A DNA stretch of 55,986 nt from a virus, in IMG/VR virus record IMGVR_UViG_3300025127_005641, positions 1-55,986 of that record, one strand, 5' to 3'. The translations under genes and the position numbers were made by a program. This document shows positions 14,798-24,052 of the stretch, piece by piece (position 1 is the stretch's first letter; the number at the start of each line of letters is the position of its first letter). The notes under the pieces are model-generated. The model was not told the DNA's origin. It saw nothing but the letters and a program-made list of their open reading frames with translations, and searched no databases.

Positions 14798-15799
14798 ATG
14801 GATTTTTTAAAAGAGATAGTAAAAGAAATAGGTGATGACTACACCCAACTCGCAGCAGACATCGACGAAACCGAAAAATTCATCGACACAGGATCATACA
14901 TCTTTAATGCAGTGGTTAGCGGTTCCATTTATGGTGGTGTATCTGGTAATAAGATCACTGCTATCGCTGGTGAAAGCAGTACTGGAAAGACTTTTTTCTC
15001 CCTCGCAGTGGTTAAAAACTTCCTTGATAATAATCCTGACGGTTATTGTCTTTACTTTGATACTGAAGCCGCAGTTAATAAAGGATTACTTGAGTCTAGA
15101 GGAATTGATCTTAAAAGACTTGTTGTTGTTAATGTGGTAACTATTGAAGAGTTTAGGGTTAAAGCACTTAGAGCAGTTGATATATATTTAAAGAGTTCTG
15201 AAGAAACTCGCAAACCTTGTATGTTTGTGTTAGACTCTCTGGGTATGCTTTCCACAGAGAAAGAAATACGAGATGCTTTGGATGATAAACAAGTGAGAGA
15301 CATGACCAAATCTCAACTTGTAAAAGGTGCATTCCGTATGCTAACACTGAAACTTGGTCAAGCAAATATTCCCCTTATAGTTACAAACCATACCTATGAT
15401 GTCATCGGATCTTATGTCCCTACTAAAGAAATGGGAGGCGGCTCTGGTCTCAAATATGCGGCCTCTACAATCATTTATCTCAGCAAAAAAAAGGAAAAGA
15501 GTGAGAAAGAGGTTGTTGGAAACATTATTAAAGCTAAGACACATAAATCGAGACTCAGCAAAGAAAATAAAGAAGTAAATATACGTCTTTATTATGATGA
15601 ACGAGGATTAGATCGCTATTATGGTCTCCTAGAATTAGGAGAACTTGGAGGAATGTGGAAAAATGTGGCTGGTAGATATGAAATGAATGGAAAAAAAGTA
15701 TATGCTAAGGCAATACTTTCAGATCCAGAAACTTATTTTACCGATGATGTGATGCAAAAACTTGATACCATAGCAAAAAAAGAATTTTCTTATGGTTAA
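14798..15799 (+). CDS. uvsX: UvsX RecA-like recombinase
   Basis: The strand-exchange protein that drives recombination-dependent replication and repair. The start MDFLKEIVKEIGDDY is preferred over an in-frame ATG 24 bases upstream that lies in the preceding gene. Walker A is GESSTGKT (58-65); Walker B is in CMFVLDSLG (about 141-149); the following residues include the L2-like GGGSGLKYAAST region. 333 residues, somewhat shorter than T4 UvsX. It overlaps the next gene by 8 bases. Confidence 0.95.
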   Translation: MDFLKEIVKEIGDDYTQLAADIDETEKFIDTGSYIFNAVVSGSIYGGVSGNKITAIAGESSTGKTFFSLAVVKNFLDNNPDGYCLYFDTEAAVNKGLLESRGIDLKRLVVVNVVTIEEFRVKALRAVDIYLKSSEETRKPCMFVLDSLGMLSTEKEIRDALDDKQVRDMTKSQLVKGAFRMLTLKLGQANIPLIVTNHTYDVIGSYVPTKEMGGGSGLKYAASTIIYLSKKKEKSEKEVVGNIIKAKTHKSRLSKENKEVNIRLYYDERGLDRYYGLLELGELGGMWKNVAGRYEMNGKKVYAKAILSDPETYFTDDVMQKLDTIAKKEFSYG

Positions 15800-16319
15800 A
15801 GTATATGATAATACAATTCCTGATGAATTATGTAAAACATTAATAAAGTTATTTGAAGATAATATAAAACACCAAGAATATTTTAACGAAGATAGTTGTC
15901 CTTGTTTTACTCAAGTTAATATTAACAAAATATCTTTAAAGATTGTTAATAATTTAATACCTTATCTTGCAGATGTATATCGAAGATATCGAAAAGACAC
16001 TAAAAATTATTATTCACCACCCATGAAGGAGTTGGAGGAATTTAGAATTAAAAGATATAATACTAGTGGTGATGAAAGATTTGATAAACATGTTGATGTG
16101 AATGATATTGCATCATCGATTAGAGCAGTTGCATTTTTATTTTATTTAAACTCAAATAATGGAAATACCATTTTTCCTAATCATGAGTTGAATATTAAAC
16201 CAGAATGTGGTAGAGTGGTTGTGTTCCCACCTACTTGGGAATATCCACATGCAGGTCTTCCACCTTCAAATAATTCAAAATATATTTTGAGCACTTATAT
16301 ACATTATGGAAAGAATTGA
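15792..16319 (+). CDS. 2-oxoglutarate/Fe(II)-dependent dioxygenase
   Basis: A 175-residue protein with the prolyl-hydroxylase-like fold. The iron ligands appear as H100 and D102 in FDKHVDV and H153 in YPHAGLPP, with a basic residue (K163) about ten residues on to hold 2-oxoglutarate. Such dioxygenases are abundant in T4-like cyanophages; their substrates are mostly unknown, with peptidyl proline or a nucleic-acid base both possible. It lies between uvsX and the helicase gene with overlaps on both sides. Confidence 0.85.
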   Translation: MVKVYDNTIPDELCKTLIKLFEDNIKHQEYFNEDSCPCFTQVNINKISLKIVNNLIPYLADVYRRYRKDTKNYYSPPMKELEEFRIKRYNTSGDERFDKHVDVNDIASSIRAVAFLFYLNSNNGNTIFPNHELNIKPECGRVVVFPPTWEYPHAGLPPSNNSKYILSTYIHYGKN

Positions 16320-17682
16320 GACTACTATTCTCAGAAACTTAATTTATAATGAAGAATATTCTAGAAAGGTAATTCCTTTTATTAAATCAGAATATTTTGA
16401 ACAACGATCTGAAAAGGTGATCTTTGAAGAGATAACTCAATTTATTGTAAAATATGGTTCTTCTATTACTATTGAAGCTCTAAACATAGAGACTGAAAAT
16501 AGAACAGATCTTAATGAGGAAGAAGTAAAGCAAGTTAGAGAAATTAATAATTCTTTTGTTGATTCTGTTGTAGAAAATCAATGGTTGATTGATTCTACTG
16601 AGAAATGGTGTAGAGATCGTGCTATATATTTGGCACTGATGGAATCTATTGCACTAGCAGATGGACAGGATGACACTAAAGGAAGGGATTCTATTCCTAG
16701 TATTTTGTCTGATGCTTTATCTGTGTCTTTCGATAATCATATAGGTCATGATTATTTAAATGATTATGAGGAAAGATATGAGACATACCATAGGAAGGAG
16801 GATAAGATCCCATTCGATCTTGAATACTTTGATAAAGTTACGAAGGGTGGTCTCCCTAATAAAACACTCAATATTGCTCTTGCTGGCACTGGTGTTGGTA
16901 AGTCTTTATTCATGTGCCACATGGCTAGCAGTGTCTTACTCCAAGGAAAAAATGTATTATATATCACTCTCGAAATGGCAGAGGAAAAGATTGCAGAGAG
17001 GATTGATGCCAACTTACTTAATGTCAATATACAAAATATAACAGATTTGCCCAAACCTATGTTTGATAGTAAGGTTAATAATCTTGCTAAGAAAACACAG
17101 GGAACATTAATTATAAAGGAGTATCCAACAGCGTCAGCACACTCAGGACATTTCAAAGCATTACTTAATGAATTAGCATTGAAAAAATCATTTAGACCTG
17201 ATATAATATTTGTAGATTATTTAAACATATGTGCTTCATCCAGATACAAGGCAGGTAGTAATGTTAACTCTTACTCATACATCAAAGCAATTGCGGAAGA
17301 ACTTAGGGGGTTGGCTGTCGAAAGTAATCTACCAATCGTTAGTGCTACTCAAACCACTCGTTCTGGTTTTGGGTCTAGTGATATTGACCTTACCGATACC
17401 TCTGAGTCATTTGGTCTTCCTGCAACTGCTGACCTTATGTTCGCTCTCATATCTACTGAGGAATTGGAAAGTCTCAATCAGATAATGGTTAAACAATTAA
17501 AGAATAGATATAATGATCCTACTATTTTCAAAAGATTTATTGTGGGTATTGATCGTGCAAAAATGAGATTATATGATGTAGAACAATCTGCACAAGATGA
17601 TATTATTGACAGTGGGAAAGAAGAGGAGTATAATAGTGAAGAGAAAAAACCTAAAAAATCTTTTGGTGATTTTAAATTTTGA
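16306..17682 (+). CDS. 41: Replicative DNA helicase gp41
   Basis: The DnaB-type hexameric helicase of the phage replisome, working with primase gp61. An N-terminal helical domain (about 1-140) is followed by a RecA-like core. Walker A is GTGVGKS (194-200), and Walker B lies in DIIFVDYLNI (about 302). Further family motifs are YITLEMAEEKIAERIDAN and VSATQTTRSG. 458 residues, close to T4 gp41. The acidic, Lys-ended tail (KKPKKSFGDFKF) is common in the family. Its stop overlaps the next gene as TTGA. Confidence 0.95.
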   Translation: MERIETTILRNLIYNEEYSRKVIPFIKSEYFEQRSEKVIFEEITQFIVKYGSSITIEALNIETENRTDLNEEEVKQVREINNSFVDSVVENQWLIDSTEKWCRDRAIYLALMESIALADGQDDTKGRDSIPSILSDALSVSFDNHIGHDYLNDYEERYETYHRKEDKIPFDLEYFDKVTKGGLPNKTLNIALAGTGVGKSLFMCHMASSVLLQGKNVLYITLEMAEEKIAERIDANLLNVNIQNITDLPKPMFDSKVNNLAKKTQGTLIIKEYPTASAHSGHFKALLNELALKKSFRPDIIFVDYLNICASSRYKAGSNVNSYSYIKAIAEELRGLAVESNLPIVSATQTTRSGFGSSDIDLTDTSESFGLPATADLMFALISTEELESLNQIMVKQLKNRYNDPTIFKRFIVGIDRAKMRLYDVEQSAQDDIIDSGKEEEYNSEEKKPKKSFGDFKF

Positions 17683-17903
17683 TAGTTGAGAGAGTAAAAT
17701 GGTTTAGTGCTGTTATTGTTTTGATTGCCATGGTTTTTCATGTAATGGGATGGACTCCTTGGAATAGTATTCTACAAATGATAGGTGCTGCAGGTTGGGT
17801 CTATGTTGGTTTTAAAATGGGAGAAAGAGCAATCATCTTAAATTTTCTTCCACAATTTTTTATTATCATTCCTGGTTTGATTATTCTTTATCTTACAAAG
17901 TAA
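17679..17903 (+). CDS. Small membrane protein with TTG start, 74 aa
   Basis: The frame starts at TTG in a four-base TTGA overlap with the helicase stop; there is no in-frame ATG near the start. It has two or three membrane segments (FSAVIVLIAMVFHVMG, ILQMIGAAGWVYVGF, FFIIIPGLIILYL). The use of TTG in a position where neighbours use ATGA suggests translational coupling. Function unknown. Confidence 0.65.
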   Translation: MIVERVKWFSAVIVLIAMVFHVMGWTPWNSILQMIGAAGWVYVGFKMGERAIILNFLPQFFIIIPGLIILYLTK

Positions 17904-17906
17904 ATT

Positions 17907-18203
17907 ATGACACTTCCTGATCATTTTTATCCCTACTGGTCTGTTTATGATGGATTAGGTCAAAAATACTGTGATTGTAGTCACGAAAAATATGCAATTA
18001 AAACTTTAGAGTTGCATGAGGGTGAAGAATTTACTTACAGAAGAATAGATATTCCTAAACCATTACCACCACACATTGTTGATGTAACAGCAGAACATGA
18101 AGGTGAGTTACCTGGTCAACGTGGATTGCCTAAATCAAAAGAGAGACTTCCTTTTGAACCTATATTAGAAGAACTACCACAAAGTAATTTACATAAAATT
18201 TAA
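17907..18203 (+). CDS. Hypothetical protein, 98 aa
   Basis: A soluble protein with a Tyr-rich start (PDHFYPYWSVYDGLGQKYCDC), a basic/acidic middle and a Pro-rich second half (KPLPPHIVD, LPFEPILEELP). Two cysteines in YCDC could bind a metal, but only one pair is present. No family recognised. It precedes mazG. Confidence 0.6.
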   Translation: MTLPDHFYPYWSVYDGLGQKYCDCSHEKYAIKTLELHEGEEFTYRRIDIPKPLPPHIVDVTAEHEGELPGQRGLPKSKERLPFEPILEELPQSNLHKI

Positions 18204-18231
18204 CTATTCCTTATATACAAAAAAAATTCTA

Positions 18232-18642
18232 ATGACAAAACAAATAGATACTCAAAAATATATTGAGTTTGTAAATACTGTTACTTCTGAAGAGAGTAAG
18301 TATGGTGGCCATTTTCAAGATCGTTTAAGAGAGTTATACTCTAAAGATTTTAATACTCATAGAGCATTAACTGCTGCACTCGGACTATGTGCTGAGTCAG
18401 GTGAGTTCACTGAGATAGTTAAAAAAATTGTCTTTCAAGGTAAACCAGTTACTAAAGAAAATCTATTTCATATGAAACGTGAACTAGGTGACATTATGTG
18501 GTATTTAATTCAAGCATGTATTCTCTTAGAAACCACACCAGAAGAGATCATTGAAATGAATGTAGAGAAGTTGAAGAGTAGATATCCTGGTGGAGAGTTT
18601 GATGTTTACTTCTCAGAGAACCGTAAAGAAGGTGATTTGTAA
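18232..18642 (+). CDS. mazG: MazG-like nucleotide pyrophosphohydrolase
   Basis: A 136-residue all-alpha NTP pyrophosphatase. The metal-binding pattern is visible: ALGLCAESGEFTEIVKK (about 49-65) with E-S-G-E, and KRELGDIMWYLIQA (about 82-95) with E-L-G-D, followed by NVEKLKSRYPGG. MazG is a frequent cyanophage auxiliary gene, first proposed to lower ppGpp and later to act on deoxynucleotides; which applies here cannot be read from sequence. Confidence 0.92.
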   Translation: MTKQIDTQKYIEFVNTVTSEESKYGGHFQDRLRELYSKDFNTHRALTAALGLCAESGEFTEIVKKIVFQGKPVTKENLFHMKRELGDIMWYLIQACILLETTPEEIIEMNVEKLKSRYPGGEFDVYFSENRKEGDL

Positions 18643-18647
18643 ATAAA

Positions 18648-18809
18648 ATGAATCTTGAAACCAAATTAGTTTTTGCACTGGAACATGTTGCACATCTTGA
18701 AGATCTTATAGTAGATAATGAGTGGGAAATATATTTAACACAAAGTCTTTCAACTATGAAATATGAATTTCAAAGACAATTAGAATTAGAACAACAAAAA
18801 AATAAATGA
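18648..18809 (+). CDS. Small hypothetical protein, 53 aa
   Basis: An acidic helical protein (MNLETKLVFALEHVAHLEDL) ending in a Gln-rich stretch. It starts five bases after mazG and overlaps the next short frame as ATGA. No function recognised. Confidence 0.5.
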   Translation: MNLETKLVFALEHVAHLEDLIVDNEWEIYLTQSLSTMKYEFQRQLELEQQKNK

Positions 18810-18922
18810 AAAACTTATTTAAGCATGCAAAATTAAAAAGATTATTATCTAAATCATTTCCAAGTAAAAAAATATCTATAATAGATAATAAAGATGGTTC
18901 ACAAACTATTTTTATATTATAA
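18806..18922 (+). CDS. Possible 38-residue basic peptide
   Basis: A short ATGA-coupled frame encoding MKNLFKHAKLKRLLSKSFPS then KKISIIDNKDGSQTIFIL. It is strongly basic in the first half. Reality is supported only by the overlap and by the lack of any other use of this stretch. Confidence 0.35.
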   Translation: MKNLFKHAKLKRLLSKSFPSKKISIIDNKDGSQTIFIL

Positions 18923-18960
18923 GAGTTGGACATATATAATATAGAGTATCAAATGTTACT

Positions 18961-19164
18961 ATGAGAGAACAACTAATTAAAGCACTTTTAGCACATGCAC
19001 AAGGAGACATTCAGAAACATGTTGCGAATGTTGAGGTTTATTTAACTAATCCTGCAGGTATTGGTGAGCACTCTAATATAGTAGAGGCAATCGAACAAGA
19101 ATTAAATGAGATCGCTAAGTATCAAGATCAGATAGAAGTAATAAATAAATACTTTAAAAAGTAA
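18961..19164 (+). CDS. Small conserved-type helical protein, 67 aa
   Basis: Encodes MREQLIKALLAHAQGDIQKH followed by two helices and KYFKK. It looks like a compact three-helix protein. It follows a 38-base gap with a TATAAT-like hexamer at 18935-18940, the only candidate promoter here, and precedes the next gene by three bases. Similar small proteins occur in cyanomyoviruses, but I know no function. Confidence 0.65.
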   Translation: MREQLIKALLAHAQGDIQKHVANVEVYLTNPAGIGEHSNIVEAIEQELNEIAKYQDQIEVINKYFKK

Positions 19165-19167
19165 TAT

Positions 19168-20463
19168 ATGGCAGTCATATCCCAAGATTTATATTCAAAA
19201 TCTGTGGAGGTTATTAATAATAATCTTTACGATTTTGGTATTTCTATAGATGATAAAAAAACAAAAGGATCTTACATATATCTTGAATGTGAGGAAGATA
19301 GATCTGATACAAGATCTTCACTTGAAATGGAACTTGAAAATATTTCGGGTATAACGTGCAGTAGAAAATATATTAAATCCAGATCCTCAATGGATATGAC
19401 AGAGATTAGTGGTTTTGGTGATAATTTATTTTTAGTATATAAAGATAGAAAGGGTGGTATGAAAGAAACCACTTTAAACGCATCTATAACAGAATTATTT
19501 CCTGCCATAGCATTTGAAAAAAAAATTAGCCCTAGACTACTCACTGATAAATTTTATAATGAAATAGTTTCTGCTAATGATCCAAAGTTAAATGTATACA
19601 AAAATAAAACCGCATCTGATGCGGGTAAAGACACAATAGATAGAGCAAGTTCATCATCAAAATTTGATGATAAAGTAGAAAATGCAAAAGCAATTACAAG
19701 ATTTTTAATAGAAGAAAATAAAAGAAAAAAAATTAATAAAGTTGTTTGGGGATATCGTAATAATACAAAACCAACTGGAGTGTCTCCAAATCATAAAGGA
19801 GATATATTTCTCGTATTTGATGATGGTAATATCTTAGGTGTTTCGTTGAAAGCAGGATCTGCATCATCAGCAGAACCACAATTTAATAGTTATGTTAGAC
19901 CTATATTTACCTCTTTTAAAAAATTACCAGACTTTGCAAAACTTCAGAAAACATCCTATAAAACTTTTTATAAGGGTATCCCAAACATACCTAAAGAAAG
20001 CATGTATGGTAAACCACAAATGACTAAAGTTGTTGGAGCATTTGAAAATAGTAATATTAAAAGATATGAAGCATTGTATGATGAGCAACTTAAATTTGTT
20101 AGACAGTATCTTTGTAATATGATGAATGAATATCCAAAAAAAGCAAAACAATGGTTACTCAAAGAAGTTGCTGCTGAACAAGAGGATGTTCCTTTAATAG
20201 TTGTAAAGGCATCAGATAATATGACTAAAATTATTGACGATGAGAACGTGATAAAAGATTGTGTTCAGACTTCTAAAAAATTAAATGGTATAAAAGCATA
20301 TCCATCAAAAACATCTAAGCAAAACTGGCACATTGATTTGACTTGTAGAACACATACAACTACTTTAAATTTTTCAATTAGAACTAATAAAACTGGAATA
20401 AATCATAAGTTAGGTCAATATATAAACCTTGCTGTTAAGTTTAACGGACTTAAAAAAAAATGA
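19168..20463 (+). CDS. Conserved phage protein, possible restriction-endonuclease-like fold
   Basis: A 431-residue soluble protein. The middle contains HKGDIFLVFDDGNILGVSLKAG (about 210-231): an Asp in a strand followed 14 residues later by Ser-Leu-Lys in a strand, reminiscent of the D-x(n)-(D/E/S)xK core of restriction-endonuclease-like folds. A preceding RRNT-like WGYRNNTKPTG segment and a C-terminal WHIDLTCRTHTTTLNFSIRTN add strand-rich parts. The nuclease idea is inference from one motif. It lies upstream of probable head genes, with an ATGA overlap downstream. Confidence 0.6.
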   Translation: MAVISQDLYSKSVEVINNNLYDFGISIDDKKTKGSYIYLECEEDRSDTRSSLEMELENISGITCSRKYIKSRSSMDMTEISGFGDNLFLVYKDRKGGMKETTLNASITELFPAIAFEKKISPRLLTDKFYNEIVSANDPKLNVYKNKTASDAGKDTIDRASSSSKFDDKVENAKAITRFLIEENKRKKINKVVWGYRNNTKPTGVSPNHKGDIFLVFDDGNILGVSLKAGSASSAEPQFNSYVRPIFTSFKKLPDFAKLQKTSYKTFYKGIPNIPKESMYGKPQMTKVVGAFENSNIKRYEALYDEQLKFVRQYLCNMMNEYPKKAKQWLLKEVAAEQEDVPLIVVKASDNMTKIIDDENVIKDCVQTSKKLNGIKAYPSKTSKQNWHIDLTCRTHTTTLNFSIRTNKTGINHKLGQYINLAVKFNGLKKK

Positions 20464-20666
20464 ACCCAGAAATACTAACTCTTATAAAAAGTTTTGAACC
20501 TGATTCAAAAAATCCTAAAGAAAGGTATTCTGAGTTTTTGTATTATTGTTATTATAATCTTGATAAAATGATAAATAATTATAAGTTTAAAGATTTTGAT
20601 AGGGAATTACTTATCAAATATATTCTTGTACATAAGAAAGAGATAACTATACAATTATCCAAATGA
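20460..20666 (+). CDS. Small hypothetical protein, 68 aa
   Basis: Tyr- and Lys-rich helical protein (MNPEILTLIKSFEPDSKNPK, RYSEFLYYCYYNLDKMINNYKF). ATGA overlaps join it to both neighbours. It could be a partner of the larger upstream protein. No family recognised. Confidence 0.55.
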   Translation: MNPEILTLIKSFEPDSKNPKERYSEFLYYCYYNLDKMINNYKFKDFDRELLIKYILVHKKEITIQLSK

Positions 20667-21901
20667 AATCATTCTTACAATTTTTATCTGAATCCACAGC
20701 AGTTCAGCAAGCCACACGTATGGGTTTGACTGGTGATGGTCATGGTGGATGGTATGATAAAAATGGTGAGTTTGTAGCAAAAACAGAGAAGGGTGTATTA
20801 AAATTTTATAATAAAAGACAGAAAATTGGACAGCAAGATCCTAGACAATCTGATAAAGAAAAGAATTTATCACAGACAACATCTGCACAATCACAACAAC
20901 AGGTAGAACCACAACAACCTGTATCACAGAAAGATGATCCAGAAGGCCCAGTAGAACCAGATAAATTAACACCACCTCAAGTTGAAAAAACAAAAGGAAC
21001 TTTAACCATTGCTTTTGGTAGATTTAATCCACCCACAACAGGCCATGAAAAATTATTAGATACTGTTGCTAAATCTTCTGATGATGGGGATTATGTTATT
21101 GTTCCATCAAGGAGTCAGGATAAGAAAAAAAATCCACTAGATGCAGATCAGAAAGTTGGTGTGATGAGATCAATGTTCCCTAATCATAGTGAGAAGATTG
21201 TTAATGATCCTGCCAATAAAACTATCTTTGATGTATTAAAGAAGGCTCATAATGATGGTTACACGAATGTAAGATTAGTGGTTGGAGCTGATAGACAAAA
21301 AGAATTTGATAAATTGACTAATAATTATAATGGATTGCAATATGATTTTGATCAGGTAGAAGTTCGTTCTGCTGGTGATAGAGATCCTGATGGTGATGGT
21401 GTAGAAGGAATGTCTGCATCAAAGCAGAGAAAGTATGCTGCAGAAAATGATTTTGATAATTTCTTGAAGGGTGTTCCTACTGCCATGAATAGAAAATTAG
21501 CAAAGGATTTATTTAATAATATTCGTGCTGGTATGAATATTAAAGAAGGTTGGAACTTATGGGAAATTGCTCCTATATTTGATTGGAAAAATCTTCGTGA
21601 GAATTATGTAAACCAAAATATCTATAAGGTTGGCCAATTAGTTGAAAACCTTAATACAGGATTTATTGGTAAGATTATTCGTAGAGGTGCTAATTATTTA
21701 ATCTGTGTTACTGAAGATAAAATTATGTTCAAATCTTGGATAAAAGATGTAACTGAAGCAGTTGTTAATGGAACTACTAAATCTGGTGTTCCAGCACATC
21801 AAAGAGAAGTTGGAACTGATTCATTATTAAATTATGCTAAGTCAATGGTACCTGGAAGTGAGTGGGGAAAACATTTCATAAATAAGTATAGAAAAAAGTA
21901 A
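20663..21901 (+). CDS. Nucleotidyltransferase-domain protein with capsid-targeting-like N-terminus
   Basis: A 412-residue protein. The N-terminus MKSFLQFLSES resembles the capsid-targeting peptide of T4 internal head proteins (MKTYQEFIAE), with a hydrophobic-x-E site (L-S-E) like those cut by prohead protease gp21. A Gln/Pro-rich linker (about 60-110) leads to a cytidylyltransferase-like domain starting at LTIAFGRFNPPTTGHEKLLD (about 115-134), where TTGH is the (H/T)xGH nucleotide-binding motif. RLVVGADRQKEFDKL and the SASKQRKYAAE segment also fit that fold. The substrate is unknown. The C-terminal region is probably structural. The combination suggests an enzyme-like domain packaged in the head. 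Confidence 0.75.
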   Translation: MKSFLQFLSESTAVQQATRMGLTGDGHGGWYDKNGEFVAKTEKGVLKFYNKRQKIGQQDPRQSDKEKNLSQTTSAQSQQQVEPQQPVSQKDDPEGPVEPDKLTPPQVEKTKGTLTIAFGRFNPPTTGHEKLLDTVAKSSDDGDYVIVPSRSQDKKKNPLDADQKVGVMRSMFPNHSEKIVNDPANKTIFDVLKKAHNDGYTNVRLVVGADRQKEFDKLTNNYNGLQYDFDQVEVRSAGDRDPDGDGVEGMSASKQRKYAAENDFDNFLKGVPTAMNRKLAKDLFNNIRAGMNIKEGWNLWEIAPIFDWKNLRENYVNQNIYKVGQLVENLNTGFIGKIIRRGANYLICVTEDKIMFKSWIKDVTEAVVNGTTKSGVPAHQREVGTDSLLNYAKSMVPGSEWGKHFINKYRKK

Positions 21902-21919
21902 GTATTTCTTGGTTTTCAA

Positions 21920-24052
21920 ATGAGTAAGAATATTGTTGAAGAAAATCCTGTACAACAGTCTAGTGCACCATCTCAACCACAAGGTCAAGGTGCCACTGGT
22001 GGTCAAGATAAAATTAGAAAACAGGCTCGTCAACTTGCATATGACGTAAGATATAAAGTAAAGCAAGGATTTAAGGATGGCCAAAAGACTGATCCTGCGT
22101 CTTTAAAGAGAGCATATGCAACTCAACTTGGTAAGTCACCTGCACCAGGCCCTGTTAAATTACTTGCTAAAAAGATGCTTATTGGTGAGGAATATGATTT
22201 TGTAGATATTTCTGAAACTGTAGATAATGTTGTTTCTAGTGCCGTTAAACGAATTTTTACTAAGGTAACTAATCTTGAAGATGCTGATGGAAATCTTGCA
22301 TTTGAAGTTACTGATGTTGTTAGTGAGGAAATTGGAGAGAGAAAATATAAAATTAGAGTAAAGGATAAGAAAACTGGTAAGTCATATGTTCGTATGGCAA
22401 ACCGTGCCAAAATTTCTGAGTTAAGAAAAAATCCTAATATTGCTTCTGTAGAAATGACTGGATATGGTTCTCCATATGAAGGCGAGAAGAAGAAGGGTTC
22501 TGATACTGCAGCAGTAAAATCAGGTAAAGGTTTATCTGCAAAAGATTATGATGGTGATGGTAAGAAAGAAACACCAGAGGCAGAATATAAAGGTTCTAAA
22601 GATAAGGCAATTAAGAAAGCACTTACTAAAGAACATCATCAGAAAGATGCTGATGGTAAAGTTATAGAACATGGTGATGGTACACCAAGTTCTGTTGATG
22701 AAGCATTTATTGATGAAGTTAAGGATACTGATATTGATAATAATGTTAAAAAAGTTGATGTGATGAAAGGTAAAAATAAAGTTACTATTAACCCTAATCA
22801 ATCAGAACAAGTCGAGACAATGGAAAAACCAAAGGAAGATTCTAAGGAAAAGAGAGTTAGGTTGATGAAGCGTATGATTTTACAGAAAAAAATGCAAGCT
22901 GTAAGATCTGGTGCTGGTGCTGACATTGTTGCACATAATGAATTAAAAGGTGAGGTAGTTAATGAGAAGAAAGCTGCCAAAGACTATGATGGTGATGGTA
23001 AAATTGAATCAGGAACCGATGAATACATGGGATCTAAAGATAAGGCAATTAAAAAGGCGATGGGTAAAAAACATGATTGTGCATCTAAAGTAAAGCATGA
23101 AGAATATGGTATTGGTAATCCTGTAAAAGGAATGCACGATCTTGATGAGAGTGGAAACGTAGCACATTATGATGTGCTATTTGATCATGGTGTTGAGAAA
23201 AATGTTCCTGTTACTTCTTTAGAAATTTTGGAAGAAGGTATGCATGAGCATGTTATTCAGGGTGATGTTATTGAACAAAAGAAACCAAAAAATTGTGGTT
23301 GCGGTCAAGATCCTTGCATAACTTATGGTAAAAAAGATATGGGCGATACTATCGAAGAGGATGCTGATAAACTTTCTGATAAAGCATATGATCGAGCAAA
23401 AACACTAGGTGCTAGAAGAAGAAGTTCATATGAGTATAGAAAAAAAGGTAGTTATGGTCCTGGTAAGAACGAAAGAGCAGGTTACAACTTATCTCAATCA
23501 CAAAAAAGTCGTAATCGATCACCAGAAACACAAGGTGGTAATCAAACAGGTGGTGGTCCTAAGTCATTTGGATATGCTAGAAACAAAAGTAATCCTGTAA
23601 AATCCAAGAGTGGTTATGATTCTGGTGGTCAGGGACATCAAAAAAAGGCAGATACAAAGATCACTACCAAGAAAGATGGAAAGACACCTTTGAAGACACC
23701 TCGTTACAAATATTCCACAAAACAAAGAAGTGAAATGGGTTTCCAAGGAAGAATGGATAAGAGGGATCCTAAAAAGAATCCAAAGCATACTGCTAATACA
23801 CAAAAAGAATCATATACTACAAATCAGATTAGAAAACAAGATCTTGATTCTATGAGAGATAAAATTCGTTCTATATTAGAGAATGAATATAAAGATAGAG
23901 ATCCTAAAACTGGTGAGATGGATAATAAACCATCGGGTAGTGTAGAATTTGATGGTGGAGCAGTAATCAATCCTATTGGAGATCCAAGAGAAATGCCCAC
24001 AGCAATTAATCTTGTTAAAAATAAATTAAGAGCAAGAGGTATGAAAATATAA
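21920..24052 (+). CDS. Large charged virion-type protein with duplicated DYDGDG calcium-loop-like motifs
   Basis: A 710-residue, highly charged, low-complexity protein. Two copies of a unit of about 30 residues are present: AKDYDGDGKKETPEAEYKGS followed by KDKAIKKAL (DYDGDGK at 209-215) and AKDYDGDGKIESGTDEYMGS followed by KDKAIKKAM (355-361). DxDGDG matches the calcium-binding loop of EF-hands and dockerins. A Cys cluster (NCGCGQDPC) lies near 455-465 and the last 200 residues are Lys/Arg/Gly-rich. It resembles hypothetical virion proteins of cyanophages. It overlaps the next gene by one base. Function unknown; a head or structural role is inferred from its neighbours. Confidence 0.65.
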   Translation: MSKNIVEENPVQQSSAPSQPQGQGATGGQDKIRKQARQLAYDVRYKVKQGFKDGQKTDPASLKRAYATQLGKSPAPGPVKLLAKKMLIGEEYDFVDISETVDNVVSSAVKRIFTKVTNLEDADGNLAFEVTDVVSEEIGERKYKIRVKDKKTGKSYVRMANRAKISELRKNPNIASVEMTGYGSPYEGEKKKGSDTAAVKSGKGLSAKDYDGDGKKETPEAEYKGSKDKAIKKALTKEHHQKDADGKVIEHGDGTPSSVDEAFIDEVKDTDIDNNVKKVDVMKGKNKVTINPNQSEQVETMEKPKEDSKEKRVRLMKRMILQKKMQAVRSGAGADIVAHNELKGEVVNEKKAAKDYDGDGKIESGTDEYMGSKDKAIKKAMGKKHDCASKVKHEEYGIGNPVKGMHDLDESGNVAHYDVLFDHGVEKNVPVTSLEILEEGMHEHVIQGDVIEQKKPKNCGCGQDPCITYGKKDMGDTIEEDADKLSDKAYDRAKTLGARRRSSYEYRKKGSYGPGKNERAGYNLSQSQKSRNRSPETQGGNQTGGGPKSFGYARNKSNPVKSKSGYDSGGQGHQKKADTKITTKKDGKTPLKTPRYKYSTKQRSEMGFQGRMDKRDPKKNPKHTANTQKESYTTNQIRKQDLDSMRDKIRSILENEYKDRDPKTGEMDNKPSGSVEFDGGAVINPIGDPREMPTAINLVKNKLRARGMKI

